This document shows, one piece after another, positions 33,272-45,300 of a stretch of 64,000 bases of DNA (positions within the stretch are counted from its first letter, which is position 1; every line of letters begins with the position of its first letter). The translations under genes were made by a program, and so were the position numbers. The stretch is taken from contig QYRS01000005.1 in the NCBI GenBank assembly GCA_006503535.1, positions 2,914,001 to 2,978,000 of the forward strand. The letters are read 5' to 3'. The stretch is from Arthrinium phaeospermum. Its lineage: Eukaryota; Ascomycota; Sordariomycetes; Amphisphaeriales; Apiosporaceae. The notes beneath the pieces are model-generated. The model had not been told where the DNA came from, made no database searches, and worked only from the letters and a program-made list of their open reading frames with translations.

Positions 33272-35625
33272 GCTGGCGAAAAGTGATATATGTCCAAGAA
33301 GAAATCAAATAGATACAGAGAATAGATGGCAGCCAAAAAACGGTGTGTCTGCAGAACCAGCTCGCTTCTGCCCCAAAAAGCAAATTGGGGGGTATGGTAT
33401 GCACACCGGAGTCTGCCGTACACGATGGATGAAGTTCCCTTGGGATCAACAACACCTAGGATGTATGTACGTACGGGGATTGTCGAGCAACAGTAGGTTT
33501 GTCTAGCAATGAGGGAGTACAAAAAACGAAAATGGAAAGAGAAATGGTATATCGAGTCCGTCGAGTCTATTAAAAGACCATGGTGGATGGAGATTGGACG
33601 AAGAACAAGAAAAAAAAGGGTGCCAGCGCTGCCAGCCACCGGAATTCATGAGGCATCATCGTCATTCGGGTCCCACGGCGCCCAAGCTCTTGGACGGAAC
33701 TTGGACGGAAGCTACCCTACTTCCTACCTTACTTTACCTGTCAGATCCAAGAAAAAAAGCGACCGGTGGAGTGCAAGGGGTCCTATCAGGTGTGCATGGT
33801 TGTCTTGGTGTGTGTCTTGGTGTCAAAATTCTAAAATTGCCCATCCAAGTCTCACCACGTATCGATCGTAATCGACGCAATGATGCTATGCAAAACGACA
33901 GCAGTTAGCGGTGCTTTTTTGTGTTTGTCCAAGCAAGAAACAAAAAGTCGGTGGTTGGCAAGTCAATTGGCGGTCCCATCCTGGTTGAGTGGGGTCGAAG
34001 GCCCCAGAAGCTCTTGTTACTGGTGGCTGGCAGGCGGGCTGTACAGGGATAAAGGCAGGCGCAGGGAGCGCTAACGCCCCTCGGTTGCCGTTCCCCGAGA
34101 ACAGGAATCGGCCTAGGTGCTAGGAGAAGCCAAACGCACCCGTGGCTGGCTGTTTTGGCTGGCGTTTGACATGCTACTACGTAGCTGCTGCTGCTGTTAC
34201 GCTGTTGCACCTGTCCAGCTGTAAGCACAACGAACTCGATGCCGCTTGCCGTTTACCCTGCGGGCTTCCCGCCCAGCGCATATGCACATGCAAGATGCCG
34301 CGGTGGGTATAATGGGTATCATAAGTAGGGGACTCGAAAGCGCCTTCTCCTGCCAGATCACATGTCGATCATGGCTAGATCTGCGGCTTATAGCGTCGTT
34401 CCTGGCCACCTGGTTACTAACCCCCGGCCATCGCTCGATAGTATAAGTAGTAGCTGAGTGGCTCCTGAACAAAACTTGAAAGATGACCATTGTCAGCTTA
34501 TGACACCCGACGTTGGACTGGGCTAGGAGGCGAGAAGATCCTCTGTCTGTCTTTGGCCAGGCAACGACTGTCTGTGTTATGTCTCGGTACGTCAACTCGG
34601 TGGCTGTCCACTCTCGTTGCACAAGGACAGTACCGAGCTGACCACAGCCGGCGGCACGACACCACATGTCTCGGAACGCCGCGTGCTACGTGCTACGACG
34701 CCCACGTTTGCTTGCTCTGTACCAGAGCAAACGCCTTCGAGGACCAACTACCCACGGTCGACTGTTTATGGCTATACCATCCACGAAGTGCTGGAATCCT
34801 GCGCGTCGATGTTGGCCTTTGGTAGTATACTCGAATGATACCCAGTGGCATAGTCCAAAGACGTCTTGGGCCTCCTGTCGTCACGACACTCCTTTGGTAG
34901 GCGTGGGCTCAGTATCCGTGGTCGCCAAGAGATATATGGAGAGGAACCGTAGACGTAAATCCCGGATCGAAAACGATCACCAGTCTAATGTGATGTAGAT
35001 CCGTGTGGAGTGGTGGAGGCTATCGAGATCATTTTGTATGCAGGTCCTTAAGCACAACCTGGAAGTTGATCAAATTGGATCCTGGACTAGATGCCATGAA
35101 CACGCAGGGGTGGTGTTCTCCTGACCGTCCAAGCGTAACGTTTCGTTCAAGTATAAGGCTACCAGCTAGAGACGTTTTATGGACTACTTCCATTGTATCA
35201 CGGTATGATGGCGCCACAAGTGGAAAAGAGCATACAGAGTCAAAACGAGTAAGTAAGATGGGAAATCAAGTAACCTCAATTTTTATCATTTATCAGCAAA
35301 ACACGATGTGCTTTTCGTTCGGCGTTACTCCGATGGGTATAGACCATGACAGGACGACAGACATTAAAGGTAAAGAAGTACAGCAGAAAAACACAACCAG
35401 CCAGTTCCGTCCGTCCCTCATCATGAAGAAAAACAAGAAAAAGAAAAACAGGAAAAACCAATTGCTAGATCAAATCTCCATGCAGATTGTCATGATGCGT
35501 CGTCATCTCGTCGTACGTGAGGGGCGGTGGAGGTGGGTGAGTGAGTGACAGAGTGGGCGAGAGAGTGTGAGGGTATAAGATGAGGGGGGAAGGAGGAGAG
35601 TCGTTAAGTTCGTCGGGCATCATCA
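33272..35625. other. long intergenic region
   Basis: About 2.35 kb: promoter of the GH16 gene and 3' flank of the coiled-coil gene. Frames such as 34197-34667 (-) have no motif. No RNA gene or transposon trace seen. Confidence 0.5.
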
Positions 35626-37954
35626 TTACGCGGTAGCCTCAACTACGGCGGGTGCGGCCTCGGTCTTGTGCTCGGGCTCGCTGGCAGGCGCCGGGGACGC
35701 GGACGCCTGCTCCTTGAGGGCCTTGAGCTCCCTGCTCAAGCTCTCGATCTTCTCCAGGGCTTCCCTCTTCTCCGCCTCAACCTTCTCCACGGCCTCCTTC
35801 TTGTCGGCCTCAGCCTGCTCCTTCTCGGCCTTAGCCTTCATGGCGGCGTTCTTCTGGTTGGCAACAGCCTTCTCGACAAACTCCTTCTTGTCGGAGAAAG
35901 CCTTGTCGGTGACCTCCTTCTTCTCAGCCTCGAGCTTCTCGACAGCCTCCTTGTGCTCAGCAGCAGCCTTCTCGAGGGCCTCGGCCTTCTCGGACTCGGC
36001 CTTGGCAACAGCCTCGGCCTTCGCGGCCTCAGCGTTGGCGAGAGCCTCCTTCTGCTCGGCAGCGGCCTTCTCGGCCTCCTGCTTCTCAGCAGTGACCTTC
36101 TCCAAGCTAGCCTCGGCCTCCTGCTTCTCGGCAGCGGCCTTCTCCAAGCTGGCTTCGGCCTCCTTCAGCTTAGCGTTGAGCTCGGAAGTAGCCTCCTCCT
36201 TGTTGTCGTTGGCGGCCTCAAGCTCGGCGAGCCTGGCCTCGAGAGCCTTCTTCTCTACGGCTTGCACCTCAAGATCGGCAACCTTGGACTCGATGTGCTT
36301 CTTCTCAGCCTCGAGCTTCTCAATGGCCGACTCCGACTCCTGGAGCTTGGCCTGAATGGCAGACTGGGCCTCGTCCTTGCTGGAGCTCTCGGACTCAAGC
36401 TCGGCAATCTTGGACTCGACAGCCTGCTTCTCGGCCTGGAGCTTCTCCAGGGATGACTCAGACTCCTGCAGCTTGGCCTTGAGGGCAGACTCGGCTTCAC
36501 CCTTGTTGGCGCTCTCCGACTGGAACTCGGCGAGCTTGGCCTCGAGGTCAGCGACCTTGGAAGCCTCAGACTCAAGCTCGGCGATCTTAGCCTCGATGGT
36601 CTTCTTCTCCTGAAAATGCTGTTAGTGGGAGAAACATTAGATAGGGGTCATGTATGCTTACAGCCTCGGCAGTTGCCAATTGCTCCTTAGTCTCGGCAGT
36701 CTCGCTCTTGGCCTCGTCAACCAGCTTCTGGAGCTCGGCAGTCTTGGCATCGAGAGACTCTTGAAGAGTCTTCACCTCTGCTTGGGTAGACTTGATCTTG
36801 TCCTCGGCGATAGACTTGAGTCTCTCGATCTCCTCGGCGTGGTCGGACTCGGCCTCGGCCAGCTCCTCCTTGGCCTTGGCGACTTCGCTCTGAGACTCCT
36901 CGGAGCGCTTCTGAAGATCCTCGAGCTGCTTGCGCAGGGTCTCGGTTTCGCCATGGGCAGCCTCGTTGGTGTTCTGGGACTCGGCAGCCTCGGCCTTGAC
37001 TTTCTCCAGCTCGGCCTTGGCGGCCTCTTGTGCGGACTGGGAAGCCTCGATATCCTTCTGGTACTTGGCCAGGTCGGCGCGAAGCTTCTCGAGCTCCTCC
37101 TCGAGAGACTGGCTCTTGTCGTGAGCGGCAGCGGCGTCCTTCTTGGCAGTCTCGACGTCCTGGGCGAGAGCCTCGTGCTTTTGTTGCCACTCCGCGACAG
37201 CCTTCTGGGCAGCCTCGGACTCGGACTTCAGCTCGTCGTGTGCCTCTTGCAAGCTGCTGAGCTTCTCCTGGGCCTCGGCGAGGTCCTTCTTGGCCGTGGT
37301 CAAAGCCTCCTCAGACTGCTTTGATGTCTCATCGGTAGCTCCCTGCAGGGATGCGATCTTCTCCTGGGACTCGGCGACGCTCTTCTTCTGCTCCTCCAGA
37401 GCAGCCGTTAAGGAGGCAAGCTCCTCGGCGAGCTTGCTGTTCTCCTGCTGGAGGGTCTGGTACTTCTCCTCGGAAGCGGTGAACTTCTGGTTCACGGAGG
37501 AGAGCTCCTCGTTCAGGGAAGCCTCGAGGGAAAGGCGCTGCTCCTTGGCGTCGGCGAGCTCCTTCTTGGTGGTTTCGAGCTCGGCGGTGGCGGTCTCCTT
37601 GGCGGACTCGAGGGTGCTGAGCTTCTCCTCGAGCTCGGCGATCTGGGCCTTGGTGGCGACAAGCTCCTGGGCGCGGGAAGCATTGGCCTCCTCGGCGTCG
37701 GTGCTGCCGCTCGAGTTGCTCAGCTCGGACTGGAGCTTCTCAATCTGCTGTTTGCTCTCGGACTCGAGGGACTCGATCTTCTTTTGTAAAGACTCGATTT
37801 GCTCTGACAGGGTTTCGCACTCATCCTCCTTGGCGGTGAGGGCCTTCTTACGGGCATTGATAGCCTCATCGCGTTCGGTGATGCCCTTCAGAAGAGCAGC
37901 CTTCTCCTGCTCGGTCAGGCCACCCTTGGCGAAACTGGAGAGCACGTTACCCAT
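35626..37954 (-). CDS. long coiled-coil protein with myristoylation-type N-terminus
   Basis: Two exons, 36662-37954 and 35626-36609, with a GTAAGC donor and TTTTCAG acceptor; 758 residues. Almost the whole chain from about residue 20 to 720 is Glu/Lys/Ala/Ser-rich heptad text without proline, i.e. one long coiled coil. Repeated phrases such as KLQESES, LEKLQAEK, KIAELESES and AEKQEAE recur, more regular toward the C-terminus. The tail is Ala/Pro/Glu-rich (ASASPAPASEPEHK). The start MGNVLSSF matches the N-myristoylation consensus (Gly2, Ser6), which suggests a membrane-tethered rod. The exact family is not recognised; it resembles myosin-tail or SMC coiled coils only by composition. Phased TGACAG motifs lie 455-580 bases upstream. 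The frame is undisturbed. Confidence 0.82.
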
Positions 37955-40705
37955 TGTATTGAACTGAAGTGGGGTGTGCAGCTACTACTGGGAAAATTGC
38001 TGAGGGGGGAGGGGTTGTGAGAGAGGGAGAGACAGGAAGCAGCAACTCCAGACAAGAAGGTGATGCAACGAGGAAAGACGAGGGATCTAAGACAAATCCC
38101 TTCCTTCGACGATATTGGTTTTGGGGGTAGGATCACAGAAGAGGTGTGAGGGAAAAGTAGGTGAAGGACCTGAAGCTGTTTGCAAGGTGACCGACTTCCT
38201 TTCAGTTTATTACTTTTAGGTAGCTGTACCCTGGGGAGGAGCGTGGAAAAGAAAAAAAAAATGCTTCCTGCCCCCGTTTAATTGGGTCGCTGTGGTGATA
38301 AAATGAGGGACCGTGCAGGGGAGGGGGAACTTTTTTCTTAGAGGGGGACCCGGCCTAGCGAAAGGGCTTGGAGGGGTAGTGCCTGCTTGCAAGTCGCTTG
38401 GCTTGACGCTGACAGTACCTGACAGTGCGTGACAGGGCTCGAGGCCGATCCTTGTGTGGTGAGTCGAAGTGATTGACAGTTGCCTCACCGTGCAATTCGT
38501 AGGTCTGCCGGCCCAGTCAGTGACAGTTGATGACAGCCAGTGAGGGGATCTCGGGATGGAGGGGACGGAGGCGATAGAGGGGAGATAGAGGGGTGGATGG
38601 GATGTTGAGAGGGCGGAATGGCGACGGTCCCGGATGTGGCAGCTTCTTACTCGCTGGCTTCACGTCCTCACGTACGAGTATAAAATTTTCACAGCGTGCC
38701 CAATCTTTGCGCCGGCCGTCTGCCTGCCTGCCTGGCTGCTTGCCTGTCCCCCGTCCATCTGTGTCCATCTACGGTCTACTGCCCATCCATCTGCATTGCA
38801 TGAAAGATTCGTAGAAAATCTAGGTGAATGGGGAAAGGCTCGTCGCCGATTGGGAAGAGCGGTGGGCATGCGGTGGGCGTGGACGGGCAGCGCGACGATA
38901 CTTTGCCAGGACCTGATATGCAGAATATGTGGGCTGCTGTGCTCTAGCGCCAGCGAAGCGACACGATGGCTGGCCGGCGCAAGGGTGGCAGACAGGCAGA
39001 TGGGGAACTATTCCCAATGCCCATCCACTATCACAAGCTGCACAAGCAGACAAGCGCTCACCAAGAAAGTCGCCCATCCCTGCCGATGCAAGGAACATAG
39101 CTTTATCGCGCATTTCCGTCCTCATCAATCATTCCAGTGCTTGAATTGCTGAATCTTGCGCTGTTTATGCCCCCCTCGGGACAGAAACAAACAAACAATC
39201 CGTTTGACCAACCTCACCTAACTTTATCCTAATCTTCCTAGTCTCGGATCTATTTGCTCACGTTAGCGCACACCACCCAAGAGATATGTGAACACCGAAG
39301 AATCAGGCAAGCGGAAGTGATTGCATGAACGACGCCTGGAATTGCGAGGGGTCCCTGAACGGACGTAACAGCCAGCCAATCACCAGGCCCCGGATCTGCA
39401 TCTGCTCGCCATTGCAATAACTGCCAAAGGGAAAACATGGCGTTGCCCCCACGTTTGTGGTGGTTGTGCTACTTGTATGGTCCATGGTTCGTTTGTGCGA
39501 CTCCGCCGCCATGCAGCTGCCCATGCCCATGCTCGTGTGCGTGCTTTCATTGCTTGCCGCCAACGATATCAGCATGTAAGTAAGACATGAAAAGCACAGA
39601 CGGTGGATTTGTCGTTGGCAGAGGAGTGTTGTGTTGTTTCAATTAAGAGAAGCAGCAGCTCGTGCAGCCCTGTGCTTCTTCGTTCAATTTGATGCTGCCT
39701 CGTGTTGGGGCCACCGCCGCTACGTCATGCTCCCAACAGAGACCCGGGTCAACGGTGAATGGGGTCTGGGAGTCGGGACCGGAGAGCGGTCTGATATTCT
39801 TCAGATGAGTCTCCCACCGAGCCACCCCTCGAGAGCTGGGGACGGGCCACAATCCAATCCCATGTCTGACAGGCAGCCCAGCAATTCGGAACCTCTGGAA
39901 ATCATGACGTTGAGTGGTGGAGTTTGCTTTTGGCGGCATTTTGGCATCTGAAAGATTCGGTTCCTGCAACTAGATCCAAACTCTGTTCGACCTCAATGCC
40001 CAAAACGGGTGTTTTCCTTCTGCCTAATTGGGACGAGGACATCAATAATCTGAAATAGACATATGTCAATTCCCATTCGGTCCCCAAGAGGTAATGCGAC
40101 AATAGCCAGTGAATCGAACCCCAATGCCGGGCTGCTCTCTCGCGTGGCAGATGCCGGCCAAAGCTGATTTCAATAGGCTAATCTCGACGATCCTGATTTA
40201 CGATTTCCAGCTTCCTGGGTACCTGTCTTGAGGGATCCCCAGCTTCAAAACACCAAAACTTGCCCTTTTGCACCCTATCTCTGCAGTTGCGGCGTGGCTG
40301 AGCAGCCCATTCCGCACGTTAGGCCTCGAGATAGCGCGTGTTTTAGAGTAGATCTCTCCCGTGCCGGTGGTTTGGCTAGGCCCGGAACCGACCAAGATCA
40401 CCGCGCAAAGAGATGCAAGCTAGAAAACTAAATCTTAAAACCCGTCTAGTTTGGAGATGGAGATTCGACGCAATCAACCGGGCGGCGGCCTCATGGTTGG
40501 GGGGAAGAAACACGAGATAGGAAATAATCAAAAAACCGTTCGCGACCGCAGAGTTTACTTCGTCATCCCACCCGCCAATCTTACTGTTCGTGTGAATATC
40601 TTGTTTTTGATCGATCCCTATTTCCTTAGGCCTCCATGTCTGGTTCAGGAGAAGCTACTACCCACCACCACCACGGCCCTCATTGGCAACCCCAGTGAAA
40701 CAAAT
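37955..40705. other. long intergenic region between divergent genes
   Basis: About 2.75 kb between the coiled-coil gene (-) and the membrane-protein gene (+). It holds the TGACAG array (listed separately) and a short TGCC microsatellite at 38721-38734. No coding frame or RNA gene is supported. Confidence 0.5.
38410..38536. promoter_or_regulatory. phased TGACAG motif array
   Basis: TGACAG occurs at 38410, 38420 and 38430, then at 38474, then at 38521 and 38531. Three are spaced exactly ten bases apart and the last pair again ten bases apart, so they face the same side of the helix. TGACAG is a known core for TALE-class homeodomain proteins. The array is 455-580 bases upstream of the coiled-coil gene start. 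Regulation is an inference. Confidence 0.45.
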
Positions 40706-41442
40706 ATGTACATAACCCGACGCCACGCCCACGACCCTGACGTTCGGCATTGTAAGTCAAGTCCTCAAGCCATTTCCCCATACTCACCCTCTCTACTATA
40801 TCTAACACACACCTACTTACTTTGTCAGATATAAAAACTGGACAAACCGTTGGCATTGTCGTCGGCAGCATCGCTTTTGTCGCCATGGTCTGCCTGGGTA
40901 TCACCGTCCTCCGCAAGCACATCCACCACAAGAAGAAGCGGGCGGCCCTGAACGAAGAGGCCCTGCAGAGCGACTCGTCGAGCGAGATGCCGGGGGCCAA
41001 GGAGCTTGTACCCCGGCCCATGCAGTCGATCGAACCCAGGCCGATGACGTGCGGGGGAGACGGCGACGACTATTTTTCGAGGAGCCCTACAAGCCAGCAG
41101 CAGCAGCTGGAAGTCCTCCAGGGGGCCGCCGACACCATCGTCAATGTGAAAGCCACCGAGCTGCTCGAGTCTTCGTCGGGGCAGCCGCGGGAGTTTGCGC
41201 CGGCGTCTCGACCCGACGGCACCGAGCCCCCTCGGATCCATATCGCCACGGAGCTGCCTGCAGCAGCAACCCGCAATCTGCAGCAGCATATCGAGCTCGA
41301 TAGCACCGCAGTGGGGTACGATCAAAGGCCCACTCGAAGTTCGCACAGCAATTACAGAGACGTATTCGTGGACGCCTCTGAGAAATTGACCCCGCGAAAC
41401 AGCACTGATGGTGGACGACGCCTAGCCGAGCTGGCGACGTGA
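40706..41442 (+). CDS. single-pass membrane protein, unknown function
   Basis: Two exons, 40706-40751 and 40829-41442; the intron has a GTAAGT donor and a TTTGTCAG acceptor. The product is 219 residues: a short N-terminus of about 20 residues, one transmembrane helix (TVGIVVGSIAFVAMVCLGITVL), a basic stop-transfer patch (RKHIHHKKKR), then a hydrophilic, disordered cytosolic tail of about 170 residues rich in Ser, Gln and Pro. The Gly-x-x-x-Gly start of the helix and the basic patch resemble Mid2/SKG6-like fungal surface sensors, but there is no signal peptide or Ser/Thr-rich ectodomain. The first exon is short and its assignment is the weak point; an extra upstream exon is possible. Confidence 0.6.
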
Positions 41443-42354
41443 GAGACATCCGACGCGCATGGCACGGCATTGGTGCCAGCCAGGACGTTCTCTACCCTCA
41501 CGGTCCCTCTCTGGGATCGACAGCTGGCTGTGGCATGCACCTATACCGCGAGCCACCTGAGAAATCTGGTCTTAAATCAAGGCCGCCCGCCTATTCTCTG
41601 GCTCGCTTCTCGTTTAACGTACGAGTCGAATATCTTGGGTCCGTGGTCATTGCCACCAACTCCAGATAAAACAGAAACAGCCCGGCATGCTGGCTTTCCT
41701 CGGCGGAAGCGCTCGAATCCAGTGCGAGGAAACGAAACCACCAGTAGTAATCGGGGAGGACGAGCAATATGTACGACGAGCCGCCTCAAGGGCTGAGTCA
41801 CAGCGCGGCGCGCCCCTCCGGCTTCGGCTCCAACACCGATGAGTAGAAGACATGCACGCCGGGAAGGAGCCTGACAAAGAGTCAAGTTGGTGGCCAGCTG
41901 TCGCCGCGCAAGCGAGCGAGCGACGTGAGCTACCGACCAGTTGATGACTCCGCTCGCCACGTAGGTCTCGTCCAGGAAGTCTTGCGATTATGGCGCCAAA
42001 GCCACCACGAGGGAGAAGCTGAGATACGGCATTCTTGTGCCTATTCGGGGTTTTGCTTCGAGGACCGCTACATGCGAGACAGAAGCATCCACATTGATCA
42101 GGCTTGCATTTGGCTGCCAGTCTTCCGGCTACCCCCTTGACTATGTCTTATAAGTTTGAATGTACATAAATAACACATACGGCCCAAAACTCGATACAGA
42201 AGTTGAGGAAAGTATCAGACCAATAGAAATATGTTAGATGGCAGTTTGCAACGAACTGGTTCCCAAGCCCTTGTCAATCCCCGATTTCCAAAAAGAAAGA
42301 GGCCAGTGATGGAGTAACGACAGCATGTCGCACGGGCGCATCAGTCGTCTACCC
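41443..42354. other. intergenic between convergent genes
   Basis: 3' flanks of the membrane-protein gene (+) and the DUF6604 gene (-). No gene or RNA supported. Confidence 0.5.
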
Positions 42355-45300
42355 CTACCGCGATGCAAAGGCTTGCCCAAAAAGGCGCGTGTACAACGCC
42401 GATAGCCTTTCCGCCACTTCCTCACGAAACTCGAGAGTATGGGGTCTCTGCAGGGCGGCGAGATATTCCGGCGGCAAAGTATCCATCGCTGTGCTCGTGA
42501 GCATCTCCAGAACTTCCTCGTCGTCCTCCTCCGCATTGCTCGCCCCCCCTTGGCCGCCCGATGGGAGACACCGCCGCACAACCCCGCGCATCCAGCCCTC
42601 GACGTCCTGCAGACCTTCTTCTTGGGCGATAGGCTGGAGCTTTCCTAAGCGTTTCTTCAAGGCACGCGTCAGCCTCTCACGGGCTCGGGGAGTACGGGCG
42701 TTCCGAAAGCTGTCGAGAAGCTCCTGCGGCATCTTCTGCATCAAACTACCCATGATCTGGTCAAGGGTCTCCTGATTCATCTCAACTCCTGCATCTGTGT
42801 GTTGTTGAAGCAAAAGCCCACGTAGATAGCCCTCGACGTCAAGCGGGTCGAGCCGTTGGCCAGCGCCGCTACCATCTTCATTATCATCGACGTCATCTGC
42901 CTCTTCCACATCGGCCCACCCGCCTGCTTCTCCATCAAGCTCTTTCCATTCCTTGTCAAGTCCATCTGACCGGACCTTGTCGTCGTAAAAAGCCCGGATT
43001 TTCTGTATGGTGTAGCTCCGCTCGAGGTCCTCGGCCGGCCAGTTCTGATACAGGTGGTCTCGCACAAACTGCTCCCCAGCCGTAAGGAACGACATGGCGC
43101 CAAAATCGTAGCGGCGAATCACGGAGGCGACACCGCGATCCATGGTCCACCAGACAGCCTTCTTCTTCCCGTTCTTGGTGTTGACTTTTCGTTTATCGTC
43201 GGGTGCACGGGTCAAGCCCCTAGCTTGCATGGCATCGCAGATCTCTTTCAGTGCGGGCGGGGCGATCTCGGCAAGTGAAGCCGAGTTGCTACTGTTCTTC
43301 CTGGCATGCTTCTCTGCCGTGTCGGCCTCGTGAACCAGCTCCATCAGCATGCCGCTGAATATCCCGTTCCATTCCTCATATGTGTTAGGGTAGTAACGGC
43401 CCAGGATGGTCGATATGTGCGTGGCCATCTCATTGGCAGTGTACATGAACTCGACCCAGTCAAAGTTGAGGATATCGCGCTCACCCTGCATGAAGATGTC
43501 GGAAAACCTGATGGTGTCGGCGATGCTGGCATGAGGGAAAGGGAATGTCTCGCGCATCTGCTGTTTCGTTTGTTCTGTTGTCCCGATTTCATTGCCGAGC
43601 GTCTCCAAGGCCTCCGCGGAAAGTTGTGGCTGTCGGTCAAGAAGAGAGTCGGCAATTTCCAGCTTCTTGGGGTCGTTTAGCCATCGAAGAAGTTCTAAGA
43701 GCACCAAGTCATCGTCCTTGGCATACCCCCCGAGGGACGGGGCCAAGATACTGCCAATTGGACAGGGGTTCTGTGCGAATCGCATCCTGTCGAAATTTAG
43801 AGGCGTCATTTTCCCGGTGCGCTTCATCTTGGACAGGGCCGTCGCAGACACACCCATGGCGAGGTGATACTTTGATGACGTCTCGGCGAGAGACCTTGGT
43901 ACGCCACCGAAGAATAGACGGTCCACATCTTGGTGCAGCAGGAAGAACTCCATGTCGGGCCAAGCCCGCATCTCCGGATACACAAGGCGGCACATCTTGT
44001 ATAGATGAACCATGGGTATCAGCATGAGAAGCCCCGTGTCGAAGGCCAACGCTCGCTCGTAGAGCTGAAGGCGGAGATTATAATGCATAAGCCCACACCG
44101 TATAGGATTGCACTCGAGGAAGAAGTCGGGGTCCAAAAGATAGGGCGGCAATGCCCCCGTCAGGGGGCGAGTGCTGATTAGCGGTCGGGTCAAAGACCCA
44201 TTCATTACCTCATCCTCCATGTCGCGAATCAACCGACTCAGATCCTCAATGTGGGGAGGGGTTGGTCCCATCGGTGGCTTGAGGCGCTCGATGTCGATGT
44301 CTTTGAGGTTCTTTGCAGCCATTGAAACATGCCTCTGAAGATCGTAAAGTGGTCCACCAAACATGCTAGACTCGTCGGTCTTGTGGAATTTGTTGATATC
44401 GAGAAGACATTGAAACCCGAAGATGGCCCATGTTGGTACTGTCTTTGTTTCAGTGGCCACACGGACGCCTTTGGTGACTTCATCATCTGCATTGCCGCCA
44501 TCGGTTGTGATGGCAACGGTCTGGATACGGTTGAAAGTTTTGAATATCTCGAGCTCGCCCTCATCCTTACACCACCCGTCCACGTCGAGCGCCCCAGGTG
44601 AAATACCTCCCCTCATGTGCTTGGATCTGTGGATGGCATAGTGGAAAACTATGAATGGTCTGGCAAAGCAAAAGTCTTCCCATTCGCCAGTGATGGCGAA
44701 TGTGCTGATGCTCCCGCTGGGCATAACATTGAAGTCCGGTTTGGTGATGCGGTCTAGCTGGATCGTCCGAGGGAATTTTGCGATTGCCGATGGTTCTAGA
44801 AACCCGGATCGTTCGTACAACATGATGAAAGGGAAGGCCCAGGTCGGATATGTTGAAGCAGGAAATTTCTTTGGGCGCTCAAGGAAGTTATCGAGGCTCA
44901 TCTCTGCTCGGCGCACCAATTGAATGACAAGGTTGCTCTGCAGTGCTGCTTGGGGGAATTTATCTGGGTCTGTTGCCGCGTCTTCCCAAGCACCTTCGAT
45001 GTAACTGCGAGCATCAGAGAGCTCACACAAGAAAGAGTATATGCCGAGGAAGAAGTCCCTTTCGACCTCCTCCTCATCTCTCTGGAGTTGGACGTTGATG
45101 CTGGTGGGCAATCTGTAAGATTCATTGTCGGGAGGAGGTGGGATAGAGGCATCATGGCTGCCAGAGGATTCACTTGGCCTTTCGACATGGAGATTCGCAA
45201 ACCGATTCTCCAGGGAGACCAGCAAGCCGCCCTTACTCTTGTTTTCATCCGCGGTCTTGGGCGATGGCTTGGACGTCTTCCGGGCCTCCTCGAAGGGGAC

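Noticed and set aside
35668..37967. Leu/Ser-rich plus-strand frames that look like a repeat protein
   Set aside because: Complement of Glu/Lys/Ala codons of the coiled-coil gene (GAG/AAG read back as CTC/CTT).
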